A DNA stretch of 10,146 nt. Source: Brevundimonas sp. (GTDB lineage: Bacteria > Pseudomonadota > Alphaproteobacteria > Caulobacterales > Caulobacteraceae). Location of the stretch: assembly GCA_012270135.1 (NCBI GenBank), contig JAAXIW010000273.1, positions 1-10,146 on the forward strand. The letters run 5' to 3'. Of this stretch, positions 1 through 6,769 are shown in pieces. Position 1 is the first letter of the stretch. Each line of letters starts with the position of its first letter. Made by a program: the position numbers and the translations under genes. The notes under the pieces were generated by a model, which saw nothing but the letters and a program-made list of their open reading frames with translations, had not been told where the DNA came from and made no database searches.

Positions 1-206
1 TCGTTCAGGTGCTGGAAGGCGACAACGCCGTGGCCCGCTATCGCGAGGTGATTGGCGCCACCAACCCGGAGCAGGCCGCCGAGGGCACCATCCGCAAGCA
101 GTTCGCCCTGTCCATCGGCGAAAACTCGGTGCACGGATCGGACTCGAACGAGAACGCCGCGATCGAGATCGCCCAGTTCTTCACCGACGACCAGATCGTC
201 GGCTGA
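1..206 (+). CDS. ndk: Nucleoside diphosphate kinase, 3' end only
   Basis: This is the C-terminal part (about 67 codons, reading frame from base 3) of nucleoside diphosphate kinase, which moves the gamma-phosphate from ATP to other (d)NDPs through a phosphohistidine. The start and the N-terminal half lie outside the window. The visible part matches the family very closely: the VLEGDNAVARYREVIGATNP segment, then GTIRKQFA, then the active-site block SIGENSVHGSDS, whose His is the phosphorylated residue, and the typical ending with AAIEIAQFF and DDQIVG. It ends in TGA at 204-206 and is followed at once by a strong hairpin terminator. As the supplier of (d)NTPs it fits functionally with purN, purM and guaB in the same window. 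The identification is near certain. Confidence 0.96.
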   Translation, partial: VQVLEGDNAVARYREVIGATNPEQAAEGTIRKQFALSIGENSVHGSDSNENAAIEIAQFFTDDQIVG

Positions 207-230
207 GCCTTCGGGCTGCTGAAACGGAAC

Positions 231-264
231 GGCCCCGGCGAGCGATCGCCGGGGCCTTTTCTTT
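231..264 (+). terminator. Intrinsic terminator after ndk, possibly bidirectional
   Basis: A perfect 10-bp inverted repeat (GGCCCCGGCG at 231-240, CGCCGGGGCC at 247-256) with a 6-base loop is followed by TTTTCTTT (257-264), a standard Rho-independent terminator for ndk. It lies in the 62-bp gap between the convergent ndk and purN genes. Read on the minus strand the same hairpin comes 13 bases after the purN stop and is preceded by an A-rich run, but the bases after it (GTTCCGTTTC) are only weakly U-rich, so termination of purN there is likely but less efficient. Confidence 0.88.
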
Positions 265-268
265 GCAC

Positions 269-862
269 TCAGCGGTTACGGCAGAAGTCGGCCAGGACCC
301 GCGGATAGAGCGCGTGCTCGGCCGCCAGCACCCGCTGCGCCAGCGAGGCCGGGGTGTCGTCGGGCAGGACCGGCACGCGCGACTGGCCGAGCAGCGGCCC
401 GTCGTCGACGCCTTCGGTCACCAGATGCACCGAACAGCCCGCCTCGGCGTCGCCGGCGGCGAGGGCGCGGGCGTGGGTGTCGAGACCGGGATATTTCGGC
501 AGCAGGCTGGGGTGGATGTTCAGCATCCGTCCCTCCCAGCGCTGCACCAGCCACGGCGTCAGCAGGCGCATATAGCCGGCAAGGGCGACGACCTCGACGG
601 CGTGGTCTTCCAGTACGGATTGCACCGCCTGTTCATGGGCGGCCCGGTCCTTGCCGAAGGGGCGGTGGTCGACCACGGCGGCGGCCACGCCCTTGGTCCG
701 GGCCACGGTCAGGCCGCCGGCGTCCGGTCGGTTCGACAGCACCAGGACCACTTCGAACGGCGCGTCGACGTGGTCGGCGGCGTCGATCAGGGCCGCCATG
801 TTGGAGCCGGCCCCGGAGATAAGAACCGCGATACGGGCGCGGCGGGCGCTCGGCTTCGACAT
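269..862 (-). CDS. purN: Phosphoribosylglycinamide formyltransferase (GART)
   Basis: The 197-aa protein is the folate-dependent GAR transformylase of de novo purine synthesis, transferring a formyl group from 10-formyl-THF to GAR in the cytoplasm. The GAGSN phosphate-binding loop is at residues 17-21, AGYMRLLT at 95-102, and the signature NIHPSLLPKYPGLDTH begins at 115. It contains the catalytic Asn115 and His117, and the third catalytic residue is Asp153 in VDDGP. Length is normal for the family. The ATG (860-862) shares one base with the TGA stop (862-864) of the upstream M28 peptidase gene, a TGATG arrangement typical of translational coupling. The reading frame stays open far upstream through the peptidase gene, but homology begins only a few residues after this ATG, so that extension is not coding. 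purN often follows purM directly; here the peptidase gene and an inverted small gene lie between them. Confidence 0.96.
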   Translation of the reverse strand: MSKPSARRARIAVLISGAGSNMAALIDAADHVDAPFEVVLVLSNRPDAGGLTVARTKGVAAAVVDHRPFGKDRAAHEQAVQSVLEDHAVEVVALAGYMRLLTPWLVQRWEGRMLNIHPSLLPKYPGLDTHARALAAGDAEAGCSVHLVTEGVDDGPLLGQSRVPVLPDDTPASLAQRVLAAEHALYPRVLADFCRNR

Positions 863-2241
863 CAGCGGGCGGGCGGAGCCGGGTCGCCGACCGAGACGAA
901 CGATCCGGCCGGGCCGGGGAAGACCACCGGGCTCTCGTAGCCGTCCTCCGACACCGCCGAGACGCCGAAGAAATAGTCGTCGATGACCACCCCCGGCAGG
1001 GTCAGTTCGGTGGCCGATCCGGCCCAGCGGCTGTGGGTCCATTGCGGCGCCGTGGTCGGGCGCCACCAGACGCGATAGCCGGCCGCGCCGGGAACCGCCT
1101 GCCACTTCAGCGTGGTGTCCGGCTTCACCGCCCCCTCGATGGTCACGTCCAGCGGGGTAGCGGGCGCATTGGCCAGCGCCGCCATGGCGACGATGTTCAG
1201 GCGGGCCACCTGGCCCAGATAGTCGAAGTCCACGCCGTCGATGGTGTCGCCGTAGTGGACGCCCTCCTCGACGCGGAGGTCCTGGTGCTGGCGGTCGTAG
1301 TTCTCGGCGCCTTCGCTGATGCGGACGGCGGGGAAGCCGTGGCGCAGCATCTCGACCTGGTCGCCCCCGCGGCCGTAGCGGTCGGTGCGATAGATCATCT
1401 CGACGTCGAAATTGGTCTGATAGCGCTCGGCGATCCCGTCGATGAAGCGCGCCAGGTTGCGCGAGGACGAGTCGACCTCGCCGCCGTTGTAGCGTCGGCG
1501 GGCTGCCTGAGCCTCGGTCTCGACCGTCTTGGTGCCTTCCGAGAAGACCCGCACACGGGTGGTGTCGCGCACGCCGGACTGGCCCTCGGAATTGCCGACG
1601 ATGTCGTTGTTCAGATTGGCCTCGACCCGCCAGCCCTGCGCCTGGGCGTAGTCGGCGACGATCTTTCCACCCAGAAGACCCTGCTCCTCGCCCGACAGGG
1701 CGGCGTAGACCAGGGTGGCGTCGAAACGGTGCTTCGACAGCACCCGCGCCGCCTCCATCACCGCCGCCACGCCGGATGCGTCGTCGTTGGCGCCGGGGGC
1801 GTCGTCGGTGAAATTCATCACATCGCTGACCCGCGAGTCGAGATGGCCGGAGATGATGATGACCCGGTTCGGATCGCCCGTACCGCGCTGGATGGCGACG
1901 ATGTTGACCACTTCGGTCGGCGTCGGCACGCGGGCACCCGTCACGGTGTCGGAGGGCGTTACGACGGTCAGGCAGCCGCCGCAGTCGCGGCTCATGGCCT
2001 CGAATTCGCGCTGGACCCAGCGGCGGGCGGCGCCGATGCCGCGGGTGTCCGACTGCGTTTCCGACAGGGTGTGACGGGTGCCGAAGCCGACCATGGCCTC
2101 GATGTCGGCGCGCATCCGTTCGGGACGGACCTCGCCGGCGAGCCGGTGAAGCAGGGCGTGCTCGTCCGCGGCGGGTGTCTGGGCCGCGGCGGAGCCGGTC
2201 ACCAGCATCAGCCCGGTCAGGGCGATCGAAAGCGCTCGCAT
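862..2241 (-). CDS. Exported M28-family zinc metallopeptidase with C-terminal fibronectin-III-like domain
   Basis: A 459-aa secreted peptidase of the M28 (aminopeptidase Y/Aeromonas aminopeptidase) family, expected to cleave N-terminal residues from peptides outside the cytoplasm. Residues 1-20 form a Sec signal (MRALSIALTG..., then GSAAAQ with likely cleavage after the AAA near residue 20). Metal ligands are recognisable in order: His133 and Asp135 in SGHLDS, Asp in GANDDASG (150-157), Glu185-Glu186 in SGEEQG, Asp213 in NNDIVG and His319 in DRQHQ. A CGGC pair (87-90) could form a disulfide. From about residue 363 the sequence (LKWQAVPGAAGYRVWWR, then FFGVSAVSEDGYES) looks like one fibronectin-III domain, found on some secreted peptidases. 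The start at 2241 is chosen for the signal peptide and the GAGG six bases upstream; the frame is open for 58 more codons, but these are arginine-rich and lack an SD. Substrate is unknown. Confidence 0.92.
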   Translation of the reverse strand: MRALSIALTGLMLVTGSAAAQTPAADEHALLHRLAGEVRPERMRADIEAMVGFGTRHTLSETQSDTRGIGAARRWVQREFEAMSRDCGGCLTVVTPSDTVTGARVPTPTEVVNIVAIQRGTGDPNRVIIISGHLDSRVSDVMNFTDDAPGANDDASGVAAVMEAARVLSKHRFDATLVYAALSGEEQGLLGGKIVADYAQAQGWRVEANLNNDIVGNSEGQSGVRDTTRVRVFSEGTKTVETEAQAARRRYNGGEVDSSSRNLARFIDGIAERYQTNFDVEMIYRTDRYGRGGDQVEMLRHGFPAVRISEGAENYDRQHQDLRVEEGVHYGDTIDGVDFDYLGQVARLNIVAMAALANAPATPLDVTIEGAVKPDTTLKWQAVPGAAGYRVWWRPTTAPQWTHSRWAGSATELTLPGVVIDDYFFGVSAVSEDGYESPVVFPGPAGSFVSVGDPAPPAR

Positions 2242-2354
2242 CGGCGACCTCACAGCATGGAAGGCGCGGACCTTGCCGGGGCAGGGCGCGGCGGTCAATG
2301 CGGACGGCTTGCGTCGGAGCCCATCCTCCGGGACAGTGTCTTGAGGAGACCAAG
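2242..2354. promoter_or_regulatory. Divergent upstream region of the M28 peptidase and small exported protein genes
   Basis: This 113-bp stretch must carry the start signals of both exported-protein genes. On the minus strand GAGG lies six bases before the peptidase ATG; on the plus strand GAGGAG (2343-2348) lies six bases before the ATG at 2355. I see no convincing -35/-10 pair on either strand and no clear inverted repeat, so promoters cannot be placed by eye. Confidence 0.5.
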
Positions 2355-2815
2355 ATGCACCCGTTGATCCTTGCCGCCGCCCTCGTCGCCGCCCCCCAGG
2401 ATTCGGGTCAGACAACGCGCGAGATCGTCGTCGGCGTCTGTCTGCCGTTCGCCGCCTCGGGCGAGGTCTCGGCCGACAACATCGCGCTCGCGGGCCTCGA
2501 ACGGCGGCCGGGCGGAGACGAACTCGACCTGCAGACCGAAAACGGCCACCATCTCGTCAAGCTGACGCTCACGGGCAATGTCAGCGAGGTCTCCCTGCGC
2601 CGGGTTTGCGAGGTCCAGGCGAGGGCTGGCGGTTTCGAACAGGCGCGCGACGCCGTGGCGGGGCCGCTGGAACAGGCCGGCTTCACGCCGGTCCCGGACG
2701 AGCCCGAGGACTGGCCGGTCTGGACGCGCGGCGGCATCACGGCCACCGTTCACCAGAACCCGGGCCGGGCGACCATCGTGCGGATCGGCTATTCGATCCT
2801 CGACGACGAAGCCTA

Positions 2816-2819
<4 letters not shown>
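2355..2819 (+). CDS. Small exported protein of unknown function
   Basis: A 154-aa protein that I do not recognise. The ATG at 2355 follows a strong GAGGAG SD (2343-2348) with a 6-base spacer, which decides the start over the longer open frame upstream. The N-terminus MHPLILAAALVAAPQDSG is a short hydrophobic stretch that looks like a small signal peptide, so the mature protein is probably periplasmic. The remainder is a soluble alpha/beta-looking sequence of about 135 residues with two cysteines (29 and 85) that could pair in the periplasm, an acidic DEPEDWPVW segment and the C-terminus SILDDEAY. There is no catalytic motif. It is divergent from the M28 peptidase (113-bp shared upstream region), which is also exported. 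It converges on purM, and both genes end within the same CTAG (2816-2819). Codon use (strong third-position GC) matches its neighbours, so the gene is credible. Confidence 0.82.
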
Positions 2820-3853
<1,034 letters not shown>

Positions 3854-3879
3854 CGGTCACGGGCCTGAATCAGTGGGCG

Positions 3880-3905
3880 GATTTGTGCGGCGGCTCTTGC
3901 CACAA
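3880..3905 (-). promoter_or_regulatory. Candidate purM promoter
   Basis: Read on the minus strand, TTGTGGC (3905-3899) is followed after 11 bases by CACAAATC (3887-3880). This resembles the published Caulobacter housekeeping pattern TTGaCgS-N10-14-GCtAnAWC, with a good downstream half (ACAAATC) and a fair upstream half. Transcription would start near 3873, leaving a leader of about 20 bases. It overlaps the -35-like element of the rnd promoter on the other strand. Assigned by eye only. Confidence 0.35.
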
Positions 3906-3927
3906 CCACAGTGCGCGGGGCTATAGC
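3897..3927 (+). promoter_or_regulatory. Candidate rnd promoter for a leaderless transcript
   Basis: GCTATAGC (3920-3927) closely matches the Caulobacter -10 consensus GCTAnAWC, and TTGCCA (3897-3902) is a -35-like element, although the spacer is a little long (18-19 bases between hexamers). The -10 ends only six bases before the rnd ATG (3934), so the expected start point falls on or next to the A of the ATG. This agrees with the lack of a convincing SD there. Confidence 0.45.
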
Positions 3928-3933
3928 ATCGGA

Positions 3934-5082
3934 ATGACGCCGATCACCACCACCGAGGCGCTGCGCGACTTCTGCGCAAAGCTCGCAAACCAGCCCTTCA
4001 TCACGGTCGACACCGAGTTCATGCGGGAGACGACCTACTGGCCGCGCCTGTGCCTGATCCAGGCGGCGTCGGCCACGGACGCGGCTATCATCGACCCTAT
4101 GGCCGACGGCCTCGACCTCGAGCCGTTCCTCGACCTGTTGCGCGACGAATCGATCCTCAAGGTCTTCCACGCCGCCCGTCAGGACGTGGAAATCTTCGTC
4201 AAACTGGGCGCCATGCCCCGGCCGATGTTCGACACCCAGGTCGCCGCCATGGCCGCCGGCTTCGGCGATCAGGTCTCGTATGAGGCGCTGGTCCGCCAGA
4301 TGCTGCGGCAGGAGGTCGACAAGGGCAGCCGCTTCACCGACTGGGCGCGCCGTCCGCTGTCGGACGCGCAACTGACCTACGCCCTCGGCGACGTGACCCA
4401 TCTGGCGGCCCTCTTCCCCAAGCTCCGCGACCGCCTGCAGAAGGACGGCCGACTGAGCTGGGTCACCGCCGAGATGGAGGATCTGACCGATCCGGCGCTC
4501 TATGACACCGATCCGGAAAAGGCCTGGAAGCGCCTGAAACCCAAGAAATATTCCGCCAAGTATCTCGCCGCCTTCGTGGCCACGGCGGTCTGGCGCGAGC
4601 GGGCGGCGCAGGAGCGCGACCAGCCGCGCGGCCGCATCCTCAAGGATGAGGCCATCGACGAGATCGCCGCCCAGGGCCCGACCGATCCGGACGCCTTTAA
4701 TCGCCTGCGCTCGGTGCCCAAGGGCTTCGGCGCCTCGCGTCTCGGCGTCGAACTCACCGCCGAGCTGAACCGCGTGCTGGCCGATCCCGAGGCCCACGCC
4801 CCCAAGCTGGAGCGCCCCTCCCACAACCAGCCGGCGCCGCCGTCGGTGGTGGAGCTGCTCAAGGTGCTTCTGAAGGCCAAGAGCGCCAACGCCGGCGTGG
4901 CCACCAAACTGCTGGCCAACGTCGCCGACCTCGAGAAGATCGCGCTCAGCGACGAGGCCGATGTCGACGCCCTGAAGGGCTGGCGCCGCCAGCTGTTCGG
5001 CGAGGACGCGCTCAAGCTCAAGCGCGGCGAGATCGCCCTGGTCCTGAACGGGCCGCGGGTCGAGGTGGTGGAGATCGAGTAA
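3934..5082 (+). CDS. rnd: Ribonuclease D
   Basis: The 382-aa protein is RNase D, a 3'-to-5' exoribonuclease that trims tRNA precursors and other small RNAs in the cytoplasm. The DEDDy catalytic set is complete: Asp26 and Glu28 in TVDTEF (Exo I), Asp84 in FHAARQDVEIF (Exo II), and Tyr149 plus Asp153 in YALGDVTHL (Exo III). An HRDC-type nucleic-acid-binding domain follows (about 205-285, with RGRILKDEAIDEIA and RLRSVPKGFG). Length is normal. The open frame begins 17 codons earlier at a GTG, but family alignment starts at MTPITTTEALRDF, so ATG 3934 is chosen. It has only GGA directly before it and a -10-like box six bases upstream, suggesting a leaderless message. The gene converges on the 168-aa low-GC gene with a three-base gap between the stops. 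Confidence 0.96.
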   Translation: MTPITTTEALRDFCAKLANQPFITVDTEFMRETTYWPRLCLIQAASATDAAIIDPMADGLDLEPFLDLLRDESILKVFHAARQDVEIFVKLGAMPRPMFDTQVAAMAAGFGDQVSYEALVRQMLRQEVDKGSRFTDWARRPLSDAQLTYALGDVTHLAALFPKLRDRLQKDGRLSWVTAEMEDLTDPALYDTDPEKAWKRLKPKKYSAKYLAAFVATAVWRERAAQERDQPRGRILKDEAIDEIAAQGPTDPDAFNRLRSVPKGFGASRLGVELTAELNRVLADPEAHAPKLERPSHNQPAPPSVVELLKVLLKAKSANAGVATKLLANVADLEKIALSDEADVDALKGWRRQLFGEDALKLKRGEIALVLNGPRVEVVEIE

Positions 5083-5085
5083 GGA

Positions 5086-5592
5086 TTAAACGCGCAGTCC
5101 TGAGATCTTAGCGCCAAGTTCAGATACCTCGACCACTAGGCGGCCAGCCGTATTGGTAAGCTCGTCGATGGTCGAGATTGTTCCTGGAAGGGAAGGCATC
5201 CGCCGATCCCAGATAGCATCGCGGACGCGTGGAAACTTCGTGATGAACCAAGTCCCATCCTCGGGCCCATGGTTGCCGTGGACGATGATATTCCGCTTCT
5301 CAGCTAGATCGATCAGCTCCGCGCTCAGCCGATCAGCGACCGCCGCGCCCAAGACTGGACTGGCGAGGCTCCTAATCCGCTTGCCGTTCGCGGAAAGCGG
5401 ATCAGAAGCCTCTTTGGCGTATGCCGTAAGACGAGTGTCCTGATCAGCCTCGTTGCCAGACCCGCCTAGATGGTGAACGGCAAACGCTAGAGCGTACTCA
5501 AGAAGCGTGCTTGCTAGGATCAGACGCCCAATGGCGGCCTGATACTCAAAGGACCACGCCTCCCAACCACGCTCTAGCGGCGCGCCTATCAA
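5086..5592 (-). CDS. HEPN-like protein of unknown function, low-GC accessory gene
   Basis: A 168-aa soluble, mostly helical protein without a signal peptide. Helix one (about 18-42) is amphipathic and carries Glu32 in LLEYALAF; a later helix contains LIDLAEKRNIIVHGNH, where Arg100-Asn101-x3-His105 fits the R-x4-6-H motif of the HEPN superfamily (RNases in toxin-antitoxin, abortive-infection and CRISPR contexts, as well as non-catalytic members). This assignment is from motif and helix pattern only. I counted about 58.5% GC over 5101-5580, against roughly 70% in neighbours, with codons such as CTA, ATA and TAT that are rare nearby; this suggests acquisition by transfer. No ATG is present in the first part of the frame; the likely start is TTG 5592-5590, overlapping the cyclophilin stop as TTGA. 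No MNT nucleotidyltransferase or other antitoxin partner is adjacent. Its stop TAA lies three bases from that of rnd. Confidence 0.82.
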   Translation of the reverse strand: MIGAPLERGWEAWSFEYQAAIGRLILASTLLEYALAFAVHHLGGSGNEADQDTRLTAYAKEASDPLSANGKRIRSLASPVLGAAVADRLSAELIDLAEKRNIIVHGNHGPEDGTWFITKFPRVRDAIWDRRMPSLPGTISTIDELTNTAGRLVVEVSELGAKISGLRV

Positions 5593-6050
5593 CCAACCGT
5601 CGCCTTGACGATCTTGCCGGGGTTGCGGGGCGGCTCGCCCTTGGGCAGGGCGTCGATATTGTCCATGCCCTCGATCACCTCGCCCCAGACCGTGTACTGG
5701 CGGTCGAGGAAGGTCGCGTCGTCGAGGCAGATGAAGAACTGGCTGTTGGCGCTGTTGGGGTCCGAGGTGCGGGCCATCGAGCAGACGCCGCGCACATGCG
5801 GCTCGGCCGAGAACTCGGCCTTCAGGTTCGGCTTGGACGACCCCGAGGTGCCGGTGCCGGTCGGGTCGCCGCCCTGGGCCATGAAGCCGGCGATGACGCG
5901 GTGGAAGACCACGCCGTCGTAGAAGCCTTCCTGGGCCAGTTCGCTGATCCGGGCGACGTGGCCGGGCGCCAGGTCGGGGCGCAGCTTGATGACCACGTCG
6001 CGGGCCTCGCCGTCGCCGGTGTCGAGGGTGAAGGTGAGGGTGTCGGCCAT
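5589..6050 (-). CDS. Cyclophilin-type peptidyl-prolyl cis-trans isomerase (cytoplasmic)
   Basis: A 153-aa single-domain cyclophilin that speeds cis-trans isomerisation of X-Pro bonds. There is no signal peptide, so it is the cytoplasmic, PpiB-like type. Core motifs are VVFHRVIAGFMAQGGDPTG with catalytic Arg51 and Gln59, then MARTSDPNSANSQFFICLDD, and the ending VWGEVIEGMDNID with GKIVKATVG. The residue equivalent to Trp121 of human cyclophilin A is Phe (FLDRQYTVWGE), as in many bacterial forms with weak cyclosporin binding; this alignment is by eye. The start at 6050 is supported by AGGAG six bases upstream. It lies 67 bases downstream of the SRAP gene and its TGA overlaps the TTG start of the HEPN-like gene, so the three may be co-transcribed. 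The C-terminus is the normal family end, so the neighbouring insertion did not truncate it. Confidence 0.95.
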   Translation of the reverse strand: MADTLTFTLDTGDGEARDVVIKLRPDLAPGHVARISELAQEGFYDGVVFHRVIAGFMAQGGDPTGTGTSGSSKPNLKAEFSAEPHVRGVCSMARTSDPNSANSQFFICLDDATFLDRQYTVWGEVIEGMDNIDALPKGEPPRNPGKIVKATVG

Positions 6051-6117
6051 CGGGCGCTCCTGTTGGGGTTGGGGCGCTCTTACATCCCGGCGCGGGACCG
6101 CGAAACCCCGGCCGCGG

Positions 6118-6708
6118 TCATAGCAGCGTCGGCGTCAGCGGCGGAAAGACGCGCTCGACCGTCAGGGCGCCGGCGTCCAGCGGGCGAAGCAGTTCTTTTT
6201 CCGGGCGGGCCAGGTCGAGCCAGTCCGGCCCGTCATGCGGCGGCAGCACCACGACCTGGCGGTCGTGATAGGGCGCGACGTCCTCTCCGGGCGAGGTGGT
6301 GAGCAGGGCGAAGGCGCCGTCCCGGACGATCCCCGCCATCCAGAACCATGGCTCTTCCCTGAGGGTGAACAGCCAGCGCGTCTTGCGCTTCTGACCCGGC
6401 TGGGCCTCGGTGAACTCGAAGAAGCCGGACGCCGGAACAAGGCAGAGCCGACTGCCGTCAAAGCGCCGCCCGTCCGAACGGAAGTTGAACACCGGCCGCC
6501 CGTTCGGGCCCTTCCAGGCGAAGGGCAGGGGCGCCATCTCCGGCCCCGCCGCGCCCTGCGTCACCACGGCGGCGGAATCGCCGATCGTCACCTCCTCGCG
6601 CGGCTCGATGTTCGGGCGTCCGGCCGGGAAGCGCAGCGGAAAGCGCGTATGGCTGAACGAGGCCTCGACGACATGCAGGGGGAGCTTGACCTGGAACTGG
6701 CTGCACAT
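6118..6708 (-). CDS. SRAP-domain (HMCES/YedK-like) protein, divergent subgroup
   Basis: A 196-aa protein of the SOS-response-associated peptidase family. HMCES and YedK cross-link through Cys2 to abasic sites in single-stranded DNA, shielding them during replication. The start at 6708 is chosen because it places Cys directly after Met (MCSQFQVKL), which the chemistry demands; the frame extends 89 codons further into rlmE antisense and is not coding there. Visible active-site parts: Cys2, Asn33 in RPNIEP, the NFRSD block (75-79) in place of the usual NARSE, Glu98 in ASGFFEF (usual form GFYEW), and His148 in YHDRQVVVLPP (usual form H-x-R-M-P). All catalytic positions are kept but the surrounding motifs are unusual, including MCSQ rather than MCGR. 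It is divergent from rlmE (61-bp gap) and upstream of the cyclophilin gene. The SD (AGG nine bases upstream) is modest. No LexA-like operator was seen. Confidence 0.88.
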   Translation of the reverse strand: MCSQFQVKLPLHVVEASFSHTRFPLRFPAGRPNIEPREEVTIGDSAAVVTQGAAGPEMAPLPFAWKGPNGRPVFNFRSDGRRFDGSRLCLVPASGFFEFTEAQPGQKRKTRWLFTLREEPWFWMAGIVRDGAFALLTTSPGEDVAPYHDRQVVVLPPHDGPDWLDLARPEKELLRPLDAGALTVERVFPPLTPTLL

Positions 6709-6769
6709 GCGCCGAACCTGCCCGAGGTCGCGCCTTCCGTCGACCGAAGGCGGATGACATAAGCGCTCC

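Noticed and set aside
263..940. 225-codon open frame on the plus strand opposite purN
   Set aside because: Shadow frame of purN, with no SD and low-complexity translation.
863..2353. Extension of the purN frame upstream to give a 694-codon fusion
   Set aside because: The frame is open only because of GC bias; the extension is out of frame with the M28 peptidase coding sequence, is Arg/Pro-rich, and PurN similarity begins just after the ATG at 862.
1033..2367. 444-codon open frame on the plus strand opposite the M28 peptidase
   Set aside because: It is antisense to a gene with a complete catalytic motif set. Its translation is low-complexity (Gly, Ala, His, Asp, Val, Arg) with no domain, and it has no SD. 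Long antisense frames are expected at 70% GC.
5083..5088. Site-specific recombination or target-site duplication flanking the low-GC gene
   Set aside because: I compared the bases around 5083-5095 and 5585-5600 and saw no direct repeat or inverted-repeat ends that would mark a mobile element boundary.
6051..6117. Terminator or separate promoter between the SRAP and cyclophilin genes
   Set aside because: GC-rich partial inverted repeats occur here but none has a clean stem followed by a T run on the minus strand, and no -35/-10 pair stands out, so neither was listed.
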